Shown here piece after piece: positions 23,424 to 34,127 of a stretch of DNA of 64,000 nucleotides. Numbering within the stretch: position 1 is the stretch's first letter; every line of letters starts with the position of its first letter. Position numbers and translations under genes: made by a program. The notes under the pieces were generated by a model. The model was not told the DNA's origin. It saw only the letters and a program-made list of their open reading frames with translations, and ran no database searches. Location: assembly GCA_024803745.1 (NCBI GenBank), contig JANJXV010000037.1:5035001-5099000 (forward strand). Reading direction: 5' to 3'. This DNA comes from Megascapheus bottae (Eukaryota; Chordata; Mammalia; Rodentia; Geomyidae).

Positions 23424-23615
23424 TTTCTGCCAATCCTGAAGCTTGAACCCAGGGCCTGGGCACTGTCCTTGGGCTTTCTCAAGACTAATGCTCTACCACT
23501 TGAGCCACAGCACCACATCCAGCCTTTTCTGTGTGTATGGTAACCAAGGAATTGAACCCGGGTCTTTGTGTATGCTAGGTGAGCACTCTACCACTAGGCC
23601 ACACTCTTGGCCCAC
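23424..23615 (-). repeat. ID-dimer SINE
   Basis: CCAATCCTGAAGCTTGAACCCAGGGCC through GCTAGGTGAGCACTCTACCACTAGGCC is a near full-length copy. Short flanking CACAAAA on both sides may be the target-site duplication. Confidence 0.9.
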
Positions 23616-24110
23616 AAAACTAATTTCTAGGTGGCTCGCAACAGGTCCTTACCCAGAGGCTCTAAAGTAGAGGCAGGAAGGGATGTTTTGGTCTTGTGTT
23701 GCTTTCTGATGCCTGCCAGCATTAACTGAGATTTTATGAGAGTAGCTTAAGGATTGGTCTTCATCCAAGGGGAATATTATTGAAAATTGAATAAACACAT
23801 TTCAAATACTTTGAGACCCTATTGAAGGTACTATGGGGACAGATAGTCATGTGTGGCCTGAGGGGAGAACCATCCTTTTAACAGCTCCTTCCCCTTTTCT
23901 ACCATGACTCTGAGACTACCGGGTTCTAGTACTCTGAAAATATCATTGTCTAGGAGGGATTTGTTAAGTGAGAAATGTGAAATGAAAGACATTTCATAGC
24001 AGTATCAGAATATCCACACAGGATTCATTTATCTCTGCAAATTATCTCAGAGGGAGGACTACCCAAGAATCTGAAACATCACTTTATACTGAGAGGGGGT
24101 CCAAGGGAAA
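23616..24110. other. Intron: unique sequence
   Basis: No gene or repeat recognised. Confidence 0.5.
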
Positions 24111-24119
24111 AAGAATTAT

Positions 24120-24329
24120 TATTATTATTATTATTATTATTACTACCAGTCCTGGGGCTTGAACTCAGGGACTGAGCACTGTCCTTGGGCTTTCTCAAAG
24201 CTAGAGCTCTACCACTTGAAACACAGCACTCTGGCTTTTTTTTTAAATGTATGTGGTACTGAGGAATCGAACCTGGGTCTTTGCCAATACTAGGTGAGCA
24301 TTCTACCACTAGACCAAACTCCCAGTCCC
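24120..24329 (-). repeat. ID-dimer SINE with (ATT)n tail
   Basis: A tail of ATT repeats up to about 24141 precedes CCAGTCCTGGGGCTTGAACTCAGGGAC. Perfect 9-bp duplications AAGAATTAT lie at 24111-24119 and 24330-24338. Confidence 0.92.
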
Positions 24330-24505
24330 AAGAATTATCTTAATACTAAGTAAAGGCCATTGCTCTAGGTGCTCTGAGCACTATCAAGTGAGGCTAAAAA
24401 CATCCCTATGGAAGATAGAAACAAAGGAACCACTGAAGAGGGTCTCAGCTATACTAGTTCAAGCTTCCAGAATACTGCAGACATGGAATTAAAAATGAGC
24501 TAGGA

Positions 24506-24694
24506 GACCGGGAGTTTGGCTTAGTGGTTAAAGTGCTTGCCTAGCATGCATGAAGACCCGGGTTCGATTCCCTGGTACCACATACATAGAAAAAAGCCGG
24601 AAGTGGTGCTGAGGCTCAAGTGGTAGAGCTCTAGCCTTGAGAAAGTCCAAGGACAGTGCTCAGGCCCTGAGCTCAAGCCCAGGACTGGCAAAAA
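24506..24694 (+). repeat. ID-dimer SINE, near full-length
   Basis: The A-box-like TGGCTTAGTGGT is at 24517-24528 and a perfect B box GGTTCGATTCC at 24561-24571. Perfect 15-bp duplications AAAAATGAGCTAGGA lie at 24491-24505 and 24695-24709. This is one of the youngest-looking SINEs here. Confidence 0.95.
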
Positions 24695-24854
24695 AAAAAT
24701 GAGCTAGGATTGTAGATTTCAGAATGCCAGAGGAACATGATAGCTCCTCTTCCTAGGAGCTGTGAGAAGAGCCTGGACCTACCATGCCACGCTAGCATGG
24801 GATGGAAGAAGGGAGAGAGGGAACCACATTTTTTATACCAAGTTGCTGCTTGTT

Positions 24855-25382
24855 TGTTTGTTTATTTAGCAGTACTGGGGTTTGCACTCAAGGCCTAATG
24901 CTTACAAGGCACGTGTCTTACAACTGAGTCCCACCTCCTATGGGTTTTTTATTATTTTATTTTTGTTGTTGTTGTTGCCAGTCCTGGGGCTTGAACTCTG
25001 GGCCTAGGCACTGTCCTTGGGTATTCCTCAAGGATAGTCTCTACCACTTGAGCCACAGCACCGCTTCTGGCTTTTTCTAAGTATGTGATACTGAGGAATT
25101 GAACCCGGGTCTTTGTGTATGCTAGATAAGCACTCTGCCATTAGGCCAAACTCTTGGCCGAACAATGGTTATTATTTTTGAGATAGGACCTTGCTTCCTG
25201 CCCAGGTGCACACGTGAGCCACAGTTCTGCTATTGTAACTAGGTTGCTATGTGTGTCTCCATGCATGGCGCTTGGTCAAGAAGGGGTCTTCTAATCTTTT
25301 CTGCTTGGGCTGACCTTGAACCTGGATCCTTAGCTTCTTGAGAAGCTAGGATTACAGGTATGAGCCATTGGTGAGCAGCTAT
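24855..25382 (-). repeat. Diverged B1-ID region interrupted by an ID dimer
   Basis: 24870-24940 (GTACTGGGGTTTGCACTCAAGGCC...CAACTGAGTCCCACCTCC) is an ID-like unit; 25165-25382 (GAGATAGGACCTTGCTTCCTGCCC...GAGAAGCTAGGATTACAGGTATGAGCC) is B1-like. The ID dimer at about 24960-25161 sits between them. Confidence 0.65.
24960..25161 (-). repeat. ID-dimer SINE with (TTG)n tail
   Basis: A GTTGTTGTTGTTG tail precedes CCAGTCCTGGGGCTTGAACTCTGGGCC; the copy ends AAACTCTTGGCC. It lies inside an older SINE cluster. Confidence 0.88.
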
Positions 25383-26459
25383 GACTTGCCCTTTTCTTCT
25401 CTTAGCTTCTGTTTTATTTTGGAGGGTGGTGGTGGTAATCAGAAGCAAAAAAGATGTTGGCTGAGTGAGACAGCAATAGAAATGAACAAAACAAGCATTC
25501 CTGTTGTGAAGAAGTTTTCAATCCGGTGAACCTGGCAATAAGATATATACAGGACATGAAAATAAAGAGGACATTTTATATATTCTATCATCATATTGGT
25601 CATAACACAAATAGGAAAAAAATGTACTGGGAACACAGGGGAGAGACATTAGTTCTATAGAAGTCAGATGGCAAGAGTTTTATTCAGGAAAAAGTGTGTG
25701 GTCAGGGCTCAGGCTATGGATATAATTGCAATAGGGGAATGTGCCAAAAATAAATTCTAGTATAAATAGCATTTATTTGTTCAACAAAAATCTGCTCACT
25801 GCCCAGGATAATGTAAGCACTGTGTTGGGTACAAAAGCAATGAGGTAATCTCAGATACGCTACCTTTAGGAATGTCGAGTAGATCACTGTAATTTTTGTG
25901 CATGTGTGTGCATGCATGTGCATACATAGATGTGAATGGATGTAGAGCTAGGGTTCTGGAAAGTGGACTGTAATCAGGTTGTATATGCCCTAGAGTGCTG
26001 TATTAAGAACTGCTTTAGGGGTCAGGTGCTTTGACGCTTTTCTCTTTTTTCCTTACAGCAGGTGACTTGACTAGTTTGACCAGCATCAGTCTAAGACCTT
26101 CTTGAAGCACCATGGGACAATAAACAAGGGATCCCTTTTCAACATTTTATCAGTCTATCATTTGTCATGTTAATTTTGGAGTCTCTATTTCACTTAAGTT
26201 CGAGAGTGGAGTCTTCTACTTTAGTCAGTCCCAACTCCACTATAGCTAGCCATTACTTATTTTTTTAATGTCTCAGACTGTGAATTTCTTGATAACAGCA
26301 ATTTAATCTTGATGTCTTCAGCACTATCTATTATGAACCTTTATACCCAGTTGGTAGTTCAAGTGAAAGCTTTCTTCGGAAGCCAAAGACATAGGACACA
26401 TTTCTTTACTGAAAGGCGTAACAGGAGAGATGACAGAAAGCCTTAAAGTAAAAAAAGAT
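25383..26459. other. Intron: unique sequence with L2 fragments
   Basis: 25768-25870 (TTTATTTGTTCAACAAAAATCTGCTCACTGCCCAGG) looks like a minus-strand L2 3' end. 26250-26350 (GTGAATTTCTTGATAACAGC) looks like a plus-strand L2 3' region. 25898-25935 is a GTGCATG-rich tract. Confidence 0.5.
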
Positions 26460-26463
26460 GAGA

Positions 26464-26640
26464 CAGGCCAGGCCTAGTGGGAGAGTGCTTGCCTAGTATG
26501 CATGAAGACCTGGATTCAAGTCCTCGGTACCACATACACAGGAAAAGCTGAAAGTGGTGTTGTGGCTTAAGTGGTAGAGCACTATCCTTGAGAAAAACCC
26601 AAGGACAGTACCCAGGCCAAAAAAAAAAAAAAAAAGAAAA
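26464..26640 (+). repeat. ID-dimer SINE
   Basis: GGCCTAGTGGGAGAGTGCTTGCCTAGTATGC, AAGTGGTGTTGTGGCTTAAGTGGTAGAGC; it ends CCAGGCC then a 17-A tail, with the last part of the second unit missing. Confidence 0.88.
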
Positions 26641-26756
26641 TAAGAAGAGACAGAGGCTGGAGAGAGTCTTAGTATAAGCCACATTTGTGTAAGGTGTTGC
26701 TTAGTGCAGTGCAGTACGAAGAGCTTATGTTTAAGAATTAAGAATTAGACAGTTAT

Positions 26757-26959
26757 GGGGCCAGGAGTTTGGCCTAGTGGTAGGGTGCTTGCCTAGCATG
26801 CACGACAACCCAGGTTCCATTCCTTAGTACCACATACATAGAAAAAAAAAAAGCTGGAAGTGGTGCTGAGGCTCAAGTGGTAGAGCTCTAGCCTTGAGAA
26901 AGTCCAAGGACAGTGTTCAGGCCCTGAGCTCAAGCCCAGGACTGGCAAAAAAAAAAAAA
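26757..26959 (+). repeat. ID-dimer SINE, near full-length, 17-bp TSD
   Basis: Perfect duplications AAGAATTAGACAGTTAT lie at 26740-26756 and 26960-26976. The copy is full-length with an A-tail of about 15 and appears young. Confidence 0.95.
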
Positions 26960-26976
26960 AAGAATTAGACAGTTAT

Positions 26977-29019
26977 AACATCAATCTAGACTCTTTACTG
27001 ACTACATAAATTTGACCAAATTGTTTTTCTTTGTGGCTTTACAAAATAAAAATATGACTGTTTATCTTGCTGTAAGGTGCCTTTCCTACAGAGCTCCTAC
27101 CTCTTATTGGGAATGATGTCTGCTCACGAGAGACTGGAGCAAGATATCTGTCTATCTATCTATCTTATTATTACTATTGCTATTATTTCTGTCTTATTTT
27201 GGTAGTTGAACATCTGGCACTTAGTGTGGTTATTAGAATGTTGTATATTCAATGGATATTTACTAGTCAAAAAGACTTATCTGATCTGGCTGTTTCTACA
27301 GGAACTTAATTCTTCCTTCAGTCTTCCTACCTGCATGTCTCCACCTGCCCAGATATTTAAGTCAAATGTCTTGATTCCTGGACTGATTGAGCACCTGGTA
27401 TGGTTCAGACACTGTGGAGTGTAGGTGGTTCCCGCTGTGTGGGAATTCAAGGAGTTAGACCAAACCACAGCTCTCAAGTGTGTTAGAGAAAAACAAAACA
27501 ATACAAAAACAAAAGGAGAGCTTGTCATTTGTTCGACTTTCTGTTCATTTTGTGAGTTTAGTTCCTTCATGGGGTGTGTGAGTACGTTCTGACAACACCC
27601 AGACAAACACGGAGAAATTCTTAATCATCCAGAACCTGCCAACGCCTCCCAGAGCCCCTGAGAATAGGCCATATGGATCCTTCAGAATTCTCACTTGTGT
27701 GCAAACTCAGAAAGGCTAAGATTGTGTTACATTGTTTTGAATCCTTCTAGGCTTCTTCCCTGCATCCTCTCTGTATGTATGGTAAATGAAGAGGAATAAT
27801 AATTTAAAAGGCTCTTGGTGAGATCTTTTTGGTGAGCAGACTCACAACTGAGTGAACTAGATTACTGCCGAGTGTGGGTTGTACTTTTATACATCTAAAT
27901 CCAGGAAGCCTTTGAAAACTTAGGTGATTCTTTGGCTTTACATGAATTATTGAAGCCATGTTTTAAAGTGTGTGTGTTATAAGAACAACTTTTGTCACAG
28001 TGCATGCATGTTCTTGTAAAATGTATTCGGAAAGGGTGGTTAGGAAGTTATTCTTATGATTGCTAGGGGAGTATAATGGAGAACATGTGTGCCTGTGTAT
28101 GTGTGCATGAGTATGTGTGTGAGTGTGTTCAGGTGGGCAGGATTATTGTAGGCAGCTGAACAGTGCAATAAAACACCAAGTGTTGTAATAGGAGATTGTT
28201 TTCCTCTTAGACCAGCACACAGGTCTTTGAAGAGCCCTTGACTCTCTCCTTCTTCCTTGTCTTGTTAAAAAGGGATTAGAGTCCAATTAAGCCATTTAAA
28301 CCCAAGGTAGAAATTCATGTTTAGAAACAAGATCTACAGCTTTGTTACAAAAAAAATACATGAGGGCAAGTTGAAGTTGTTCTTTCAAGTTGCCACCTGC
28401 ATGGTTCCAGAGAGTATTTTCATCTGAACACCCAACACATAGTCCTTCTTAATTACTTTACCTCATACCTCCACTCCTTTTCAAGTGCCCTTCAGGATTA
28501 AATAGCCTCATGCTGTTAGAAGGACTTCGGCCTCTCGATTGCCACAACACACTTGAGAGCATCTCTCTTTAGTTGGCAATCCGGTGGCCAGGGTTAATCA
28601 TGAAAGTAGCATTAAGAATTGATGCTTATTGAGAACTGTGCTTTGCCTGGCATCTTATGTGCTCAACACTTAGGACCAGGAGCTCATTAGGCGCTCCAGA
28701 GGAAAACACATGGGCTGGCTTCCTGGCTGTGGGGATTGGAGAGCCACTCGGGCCATCACTTGCTTTCTTGCTTTGCAAGATGGCTACATTGTTGCCTTCA
28801 TGACATTGTAATAATTTCTGAGCAAGAGGTGTGCATCCTTTTTTGGAACTGGGCCTCCTAAATGATAATGCAGTCCGTGCTGAGAACACTCAATAACCTG
28901 ATTCCATTCGCTTTCCTTCGGTGTGGTACGTTAGTGGTTGGTGATGACAAAATCTACTCTGGAAAATGGATGGTGTTCCTAAAGAGACAGGAATCGTGCC
29001 ATAGCACAGCATGAACAAG
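26977..29019. other. Intron: about 2 kb of mostly unique sequence
   Basis: A short (TATC)n lies at 27145-27165. 27350-27440 and 28619-28680 (CTTATTGAGAACTGTGCTTTGCCTGGC) could be minus-strand L2 ends. ORFs of 87-109 codons show no domain. This is the least repeat-rich stretch of the downstream intron. Confidence 0.5.
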
Positions 29020-29035
29020 AAAATGAATGAAATGA

Positions 29036-29838
29036 CACTATTAACACTCTTTGTGGGAGTGCAACTCGTTCAACCACTATGGAAAGCAGTATGGCAGTTC
29101 CTCAAAAGACTAAACATAAAACTCCCCTATGACCCAGCAATTCCACTACTTGGCATTTACCCAATCGTCCAAAAACAAGGACATACTAAATCCACTAGCA
29201 CAGTGATGTTCATTGCAGCACTATTTACCATAGTAAAAATATGGAACCAACCCAGATGTCCCTCAGTTGATGAGTGGATCAACAAGATGTGGTATTTATA
29301 CACAATGGAATTTTACGCTGCTGTCGCCCCATTTGTAAGGAAATGGAAAGACTTAGAAAAAATCATATTAAGTGAAGTAAGCCAGACTCAAAGGAACATA
29401 GGCTCAATGGTTTCCCTCATTTCTCATAATCAGTAGAAACCTTGGACTCTCCTAGCAGAGATCTACAATAGAACAAAACCTAGATACATAAGGCCATATA
29501 GTATGACGCTAAATGAAAGGACCTCCAGGATATAGAAACAAAAGCCATGTAACCAGTGATTGTTGTCCTAATGTATTATGCTATCTCTCATCTCTTTTGC
29601 TGTCCCTTGGTTATCTCATATTGTTACAGTATTTCACCTTGTTATCTGATATATATATGTGTGTGTGTGTGTGTAGTTGATTATTTGAAAACAAGATGAG
29701 GGGCGGGGGTGTGGGGAGGGAAATGGGGAACAAGACATGAGAAAGAGTATCAATGTTTGTGAAGTAATGCACCTTCTATCTGCTGAATATAATGTAACCC
29801 TTCTATTATTTACAATAAAAAATATATGGAAAAGGAAA
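29036..29838 (+). pseudogene. 5'-truncated L1 with ORF2 C-terminus, inserted antisense to SH3RF2
   Basis: It encodes the tail end of ORF2 (LFVGVQLVQPLWKAVWQFLK ... MSTVEE-like region ... ISHNQ stop at about 29436) and the 3' UTR to ACAATAAAAAATATATGG. It has perfect 16-bp duplications AAAATGAATGAAATGA at 29020-29035 and 29839-29854. Relative to the copy at 49.2 kb, a 15-nt in-frame deletion removes R-K-N-D-I (YAAV|APFV). The 5' nine-tenths of the element, including reverse transcriptase, is absent, so it cannot move. It lies 226 bp downstream of the SH3RF2 linker exon in the opposite orientation. Confidence 0.93.
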
Positions 29839-29900
29839 AAAATGAATGAAATGAAATGAATGAAACTGAATGAATGAAATTGAATGAATGAAATGAAATC
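29839..29900. repeat. (ATGAA)n/(TGAA)n tract grown from an L1 target-site duplication
   Basis: The right-hand duplication of the L1 is continued as AATGAATGAAATGAAATGAATG-type units to about 29900, while the left-hand copy is single. Confidence 0.85.
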
Positions 29901-30064
29901 CAGTTCCTATAGGCAGTACGTGTGACGTTAGTCATATTTATGCAGAGCAAGAACACACTATGCATATTTTTTACTTTAGCAAGTATGAAAATATCAACTA
30001 TCCAACATTTTGGAGGCTGTGGTACTGGCCCGTAGCCTCCTGCAACCCAGGAATCTGTCCTTAC

Positions 30065-30388
30065 CTGCCCGGCAGAACTGATGGGGCCATCTGCCTTCTC
30101 TGTGTGTTGGGTGGTCATGGAGGGGTTGCTGGAGCTGATAAGCACTGGGGTGCTGATCTCGGACACATGGCGCCCCGAGGGAGAATGGACCATTCGGTTG
30201 AGCGTGTTCAAGGCAGTAGTGATGGAGAACTGGCCGGTGCCCTTTCTCCTGGATCCAGAGCCTCTTCGGAGGGTGGCTGAGGTTGGGGCTTTGTCTTTGG
30301 GAGCTGAAGACGCCAGGGAGAGGTTTTTCGTGCGGGATGACTGATGCCCTTTGTACTTCTCTAATAGGTGTCTTGCAGCGAGGTTGGG
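30065..30388 (-). CDS. SH3RF2: SH3RF2 internal exon: Ser/Arg-rich linker between SH3-2 and SH3-3
   Basis: This exon of 324 bp (108 codons, phase 0 at both ends) starts [14 protein letters not shown] and ends ISSAGQ. The acceptor is CTGTCTTTTCAG|CCCAAC and the donor GGGCAG|GTAAGG. The middle holds [20 protein letters not shown], then [14 protein letters not shown] and [14 protein letters not shown], a stretch I recognise from the human SH3RF2 linker. No folded domain is expected; the segment is Ser/Thr/Arg-rich and probably disordered. Against human as I recall it, the [11 protein letters not shown] segment differs most and looks about three residues longer, while the NTLNRMVHS block is nearly unchanged. 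A 5'-truncated L1 lies 226 bp past the donor. The longest ORF here reads through the donor into intron; only the part up to GQ is coding. Confidence 0.95.
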
Positions 30389-31529
30389 CTGAAAAGACAG
30401 AAATTCCTATGAGAAGTTATACTTGCTAGTGTCAAGCCAGCAGCTGAGCTTTTCTCCATGCCAACCAAAAGCCAGATCACATGCCACTTCCTTTGGTCAC
30501 TGGCAGATGGCCACTTCCTGGTGGGTATAACAACTTCCTTTATTTATTTATTTATTTATTTTTATCAATTTCAAGTTCAAGTAAGAAACACAATATATAT
30601 TTTAGGCTTGAGACGGAATGCCAACACACTCAGGACCCTGAGTCTTTATGGTAACAGTCTTTTATCTTTTAATCGTGGTCTTCTTTTTTTTTCTCCCTTG
30701 TTTATGCCTTTTAGTCAGTAGTATGCTAGTAATAAAAAAATAAAGGGTAGCTCTATTTGTAATGTTTCCAGTGTACCAAAACCCCTAATACTTTTAGTAT
30801 AGAATTGGCAAGCTCCATTCCACTGCTGTATTATAGTCTGTTTTCTCTATTAGCTTGGCCCCATAATGGTCCCTGTGGTTCTTTTTGTTTGGAAATCTAA
30901 AATACATTGGCAAAACAAAAGCTCATACAAACTAACTCTTCAATTTCAGGAGGATTACTTAAATTTCCATTATTATAATTGTCATCAATTGTTCTCTAAA
31001 ACCCCATCTTCCTCTAAAAATTCAACTATAGAAGTTAGAAAGAAATATTCCTACTTAAAAGTATTTTAAATGCCAACATGCAAAGGATTTAAATAGGCAA
31101 GATAAAAATATTTTAAAAGAAGAACTAATGTTTCTTCCTGCCTCTGGTTTTGTCATGTGGAGAAAAACTCAAGTGGGGAATGGGTTTCATTAAGTTCCAC
31201 TTTAAAGACAAATAAGTTGAGACCCAGGAGTGATATAAATGAAAGAGCTAGCAGGCAAACGACTAAACAAGGAACTCTCAGATAGTGATGGGTGTTCTAA
31301 CATGGTAGATGGGGGGAAGTGGCTATTTTAGGTTGGAAGGTCTAGGAAGACTCTCGAAGGTGACATTTAAATGGAGATAACAGATAATAAGGAGAAATGG
31401 CAAGTAGGACAGTTATAAGCTGCAGGAAGTCTCGTGGAATGAGCTCATCCTATTTGAGAAAAAGGACAGAAGAAAGAAATGGAGAGGGATGGGTCAAAAT
31501 AGATTAGCAGAACATAGTAAGACAGGAGG
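30389..31529. other. Intron: unique sequence
   Basis: A short (TTTA)n run lies at 30540-30562. No gene or interspersed repeat recognised. Confidence 0.5.
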
Positions 31530-31592
31530 AGAGAGAGAAAGGGGGGGAGAAAGGGAGAGAGAGGGAGAGAGAGGGAGAGAGGGAGAGCAGCA
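31530..31592. repeat. (GAGA/GGGA)n purine tract
   Basis: GAGAGAGAAAGGGGGGGAGAAAGGGAGAGAGAGGG is a purine-pure run. Confidence 0.9.
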
Positions 31593-31734
31593 AGGGCAGG
31601 CTAGATCCCATAGGGGCCTGGGAGGATTTTACATTTATTTTCAGTGTAATAAGAAGCCCTTGGCCAGGTTTAGGTGGAGGAGTGACAGAATCTGATTTAC
31701 GTTTTGAAGAGCTCATGTTACAAGTTGGCAGTTT

Positions 31735-32285
31735 CTTAGAGTTAAACACATACTTAGCATCTGACCCAGCAATCCCACTCTTATGTAATTACTCAAGAGA
31801 AATAAAAACAGGCTCATTCACTGTAAATGCTCTTCTTTTTCTTTTCCTTTTTCTTTGAGAAAGAGTCTCATCACATTGCCCAAGCTAGCCAAGTAATCTC
31901 AGGGTTCCATATAGTTGTGAACAATGGGAAATAACCCTAAATGTCTTTCTGCTATAAGGAAGGAAAGCCTCTGTGGTTCATCCATGCAATGGGATGCTAC
32001 TCAGTGATGTAACAACGAATACACAAAACCATCTGGTTACATCACTGTTTGACTACGAATATTAAAGAAGTTCCATTGGGTGTGATCCCATTTTAGGACC
32101 AGGAAAGTCACACGGACAGAAAATGGATCATTTGTTTCTAGATAATGAGGTTCAGAGAAGAACTATCAGGAATAATGGGGATTGAGATAGTGGGGACTGA
32201 AATTAGTCTGTATCTTATGGTGTGTGCTTATACAACTGGATGCATTTATCAAAACTTAGAGAACTGGATTTCACAACTCCCCCAT
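31735..32285 (+). repeat. Ancient L1 3' end, with a B1 fragment inside
   Basis: CATCTGACCCAGCAATCCCACTC, GAACAATGGGAAATAACCC, CATCCATGCAATGGGATGCTACTCAG and GGATGCATTTATCAAAACTTAGAGAAC follow old L1 order. A minus-strand B1 fragment (GAGAAAGAGTCTCATCACATTGCCCAAGCTAGCC) interrupts at 31850-31905. Confidence 0.75.
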
Positions 32286-32529
32286 TTATACACACACACA
32301 CACACATAAACACACACACATTTTTTGTCTGTATATAAATAAAAAGCTTATTGTGGTTGTTAATCAGAAGTGCCAGGAGAAATAGGAAGACCAATAAGGA
32401 AGATATTGGAATTTTTCAGGCGGGTTCTGATATCTGCCTGGACTGGCAACAGTGCTTTATGTTTCTCTACAACACCTGTCCCTTTACAGTTCACCTTATA
32501 AGATAGCAACACATTCTTTTCTGTTTCTT

Positions 32530-32768
32530 TGTGTGTGCCAATACTGGGGCTTGAACTTGAAGCCTGGGTGCTTTCCCTTAGCTTTTTATTTCAAGGCTGG
32601 TGCTCTACCACTTGAGTCACAGCTCCACTTTTGGCTTTTTTGTGTGGCTAATTGGAGATAAGAATCTTATAGACTTTCCTGCTTGGGTTGGCTTTGAACC
32701 ACAACCCTCAGACCTCAGTTTCCTGAGTAGCTAGGATTACAGACATGAGTCACTCACTGGTGCCCAGC
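32530..32768 (-). repeat. B1-ID dimeric SINE
   Basis: GCCAATACTGGGGCTTGAACTTGAAGCC, CCACTTGAGTCACAGCTCCACTTTTGGC, TAATTGGAGATAAGAATC and CTGAGTAGCTAGGATTACAGACATGAGTC give the complete reverse-complement copy. Confidence 0.9.
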
Positions 32769-33164
32769 ATAACACACTCTATTGAATGCATGTGTCTCAT
32801 AGATATTCACAGCTATAATGAAATAAATTCTTTTTTCCTTTTTCCTTTTTTTGCTTTGACCTCATTGCTCTGACTCTGTGAGCCTCACTATCGGGCCTTT
32901 CTGGGAATGACCTTGACAGAAGACCCCTGTGACTGTTTGCCTGTCCTCTCAGTGTGGTTACTTCTCTGTAGGGAGGAGGCTTGCAGGTGTCTGGAAGCAA
33001 GATCCTTGAGGTTCAGGGGTCTCAGCAGGCCCTGATGGAAAAGTGCCTGCAAGAATGGGCAGCAACTTGATGTGTGTTTCATTGCCTCTTATGCAGGTGC
33101 AATTTAAGAAATCAAATGATACTTTACTAGACTAATTCTATTTATGAAATAGTACCCTATCCCC

Positions 33165-33275
33165 TTCATAAGAAAGCCTTCCTTCGGTGACATTCATCAA
33201 GATGCTATTGTACATGTAAATGGATTGGTTGAATTGAAACTCCTTTGTACAACTACTTAAAGATAATACAAAAAT
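33165..33275 (+). repeat. Unidentified interspersed repeat (family X), 3' end
   Basis: TTGAATTGAAACTCCTTTGTACAACTACTTAAAGATAATA recurs at 38.65, 46.40, 57.00 and 63.27 kb, always plus strand and followed by A-rich DNA. I cannot name the family. Confidence 0.6.
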
Positions 33276-33773
33276 GAATAAATAAGAGAATGGATGCAGA
33301 AAAAGAAAGAAAGCCTTTCTTTTCTTCTAGTTGCTTTGCATGGCACTGGTAATTCCAGACTTATTTAATGAGTTTTCAGCAAGTCCTAGTCTTAATAAAA
33401 TTACTGGAGTCAAAATTTAAGTGCTGCTTGAAAAAGCTCAATTTAGATTTCAAGTAATTTTTGAAAATCAGGCTCCCAGATTAGAGCAAGCACTTGATTA
33501 TCTTTTCCCCCTCATAGAAATTAGGAGAACAAACGAAGCAATGGCTAGTTTGATGATAATTTGGAGGGTGCTTTAATCACTAATTTTGGAGGTAAAGTGG
33601 TAGACAGAGTATCCAAATGAATAATCATTAAATTAGAAGTTTTGGTTTTTTTTTAAAAAAAGTTTCAGAAATGAGTAATAAATTCAGTGGTGTCATTTCC
33701 CCTGTAGCTGTAAGAAGGACTGCAAAATAAAGTAGAAGATCAGGCAAAAATTCTCTCTTTTTTTTTTAAGGAC

Positions 33774-33939
33774 TCCAATGAGGTGCTATTGTATCTGATC
33801 TCTGTCTTAGGAGAGGGCCATATCTCCCAGTCATCATCATTGTTCCTCAGGTTTTCTCCAATGAGGTGCTATTGTATCTGATCTCTGTCTTAGGAGAGGG
33901 CCATATCTCCCAGTCATCATCATTGTTCCTCAGGTTTTC
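33774..33939. repeat. Perfect 83-bp tandem duplication
   Basis: Two identical 83-bp units, 33774-33856 and 33857-33939, start TCCAATGAGGTGCTATTGT and end CCTCAGGTTTTC. I found no difference between copies. The unit is not a SINE, L1 or simple repeat and occurs nowhere else in the window that I saw. Confidence 0.97.
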
Positions 33940-34127
33940 AGACCCAGAAAATGGCCATACCACTGATACAGGATGTGAGTTATCCTCTTTGAATATTTCT
34001 TATCCTCTGTCTTCCACTCCTGCAATTTCCTGTGAAGTCTTTGAAAATGTCCTTTGTTATCTACCTCTTAACCAAAGCCACTAACACTGAATTGAGCCAT
34101 GCGTTAAGTAGCTACTCTTGCTTTTGG

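Larger units (their letters stand above)
1..30064 (-). other. SH3RF2: SH3RF2 intron downstream of the linker exon (partial)
   Basis: At least 30 kb of intron follows the GTAAGG donor. I searched by eye, in minus-strand frames, for the expected third SH3 domain and found none, so the next exon should lie before position 1. The content is interspersed repeats and unremarkable unique sequence. Confidence 0.8.

Noticed and set aside
24506..24694. tRNA gene
   Set aside because: A and B boxes are present, but the unit is a dimeric SINE with TSDs and A-tail and does not fold as a complete tRNA with acceptor stem.
29011..29436. 141-codon ORF resembling a conserved protein
   Set aside because: It is L1 ORF2 C-terminus in a 5'-truncated insertion with its TSDs visible, not a host gene; the same holds for 42096-42881 and 49377-49625.
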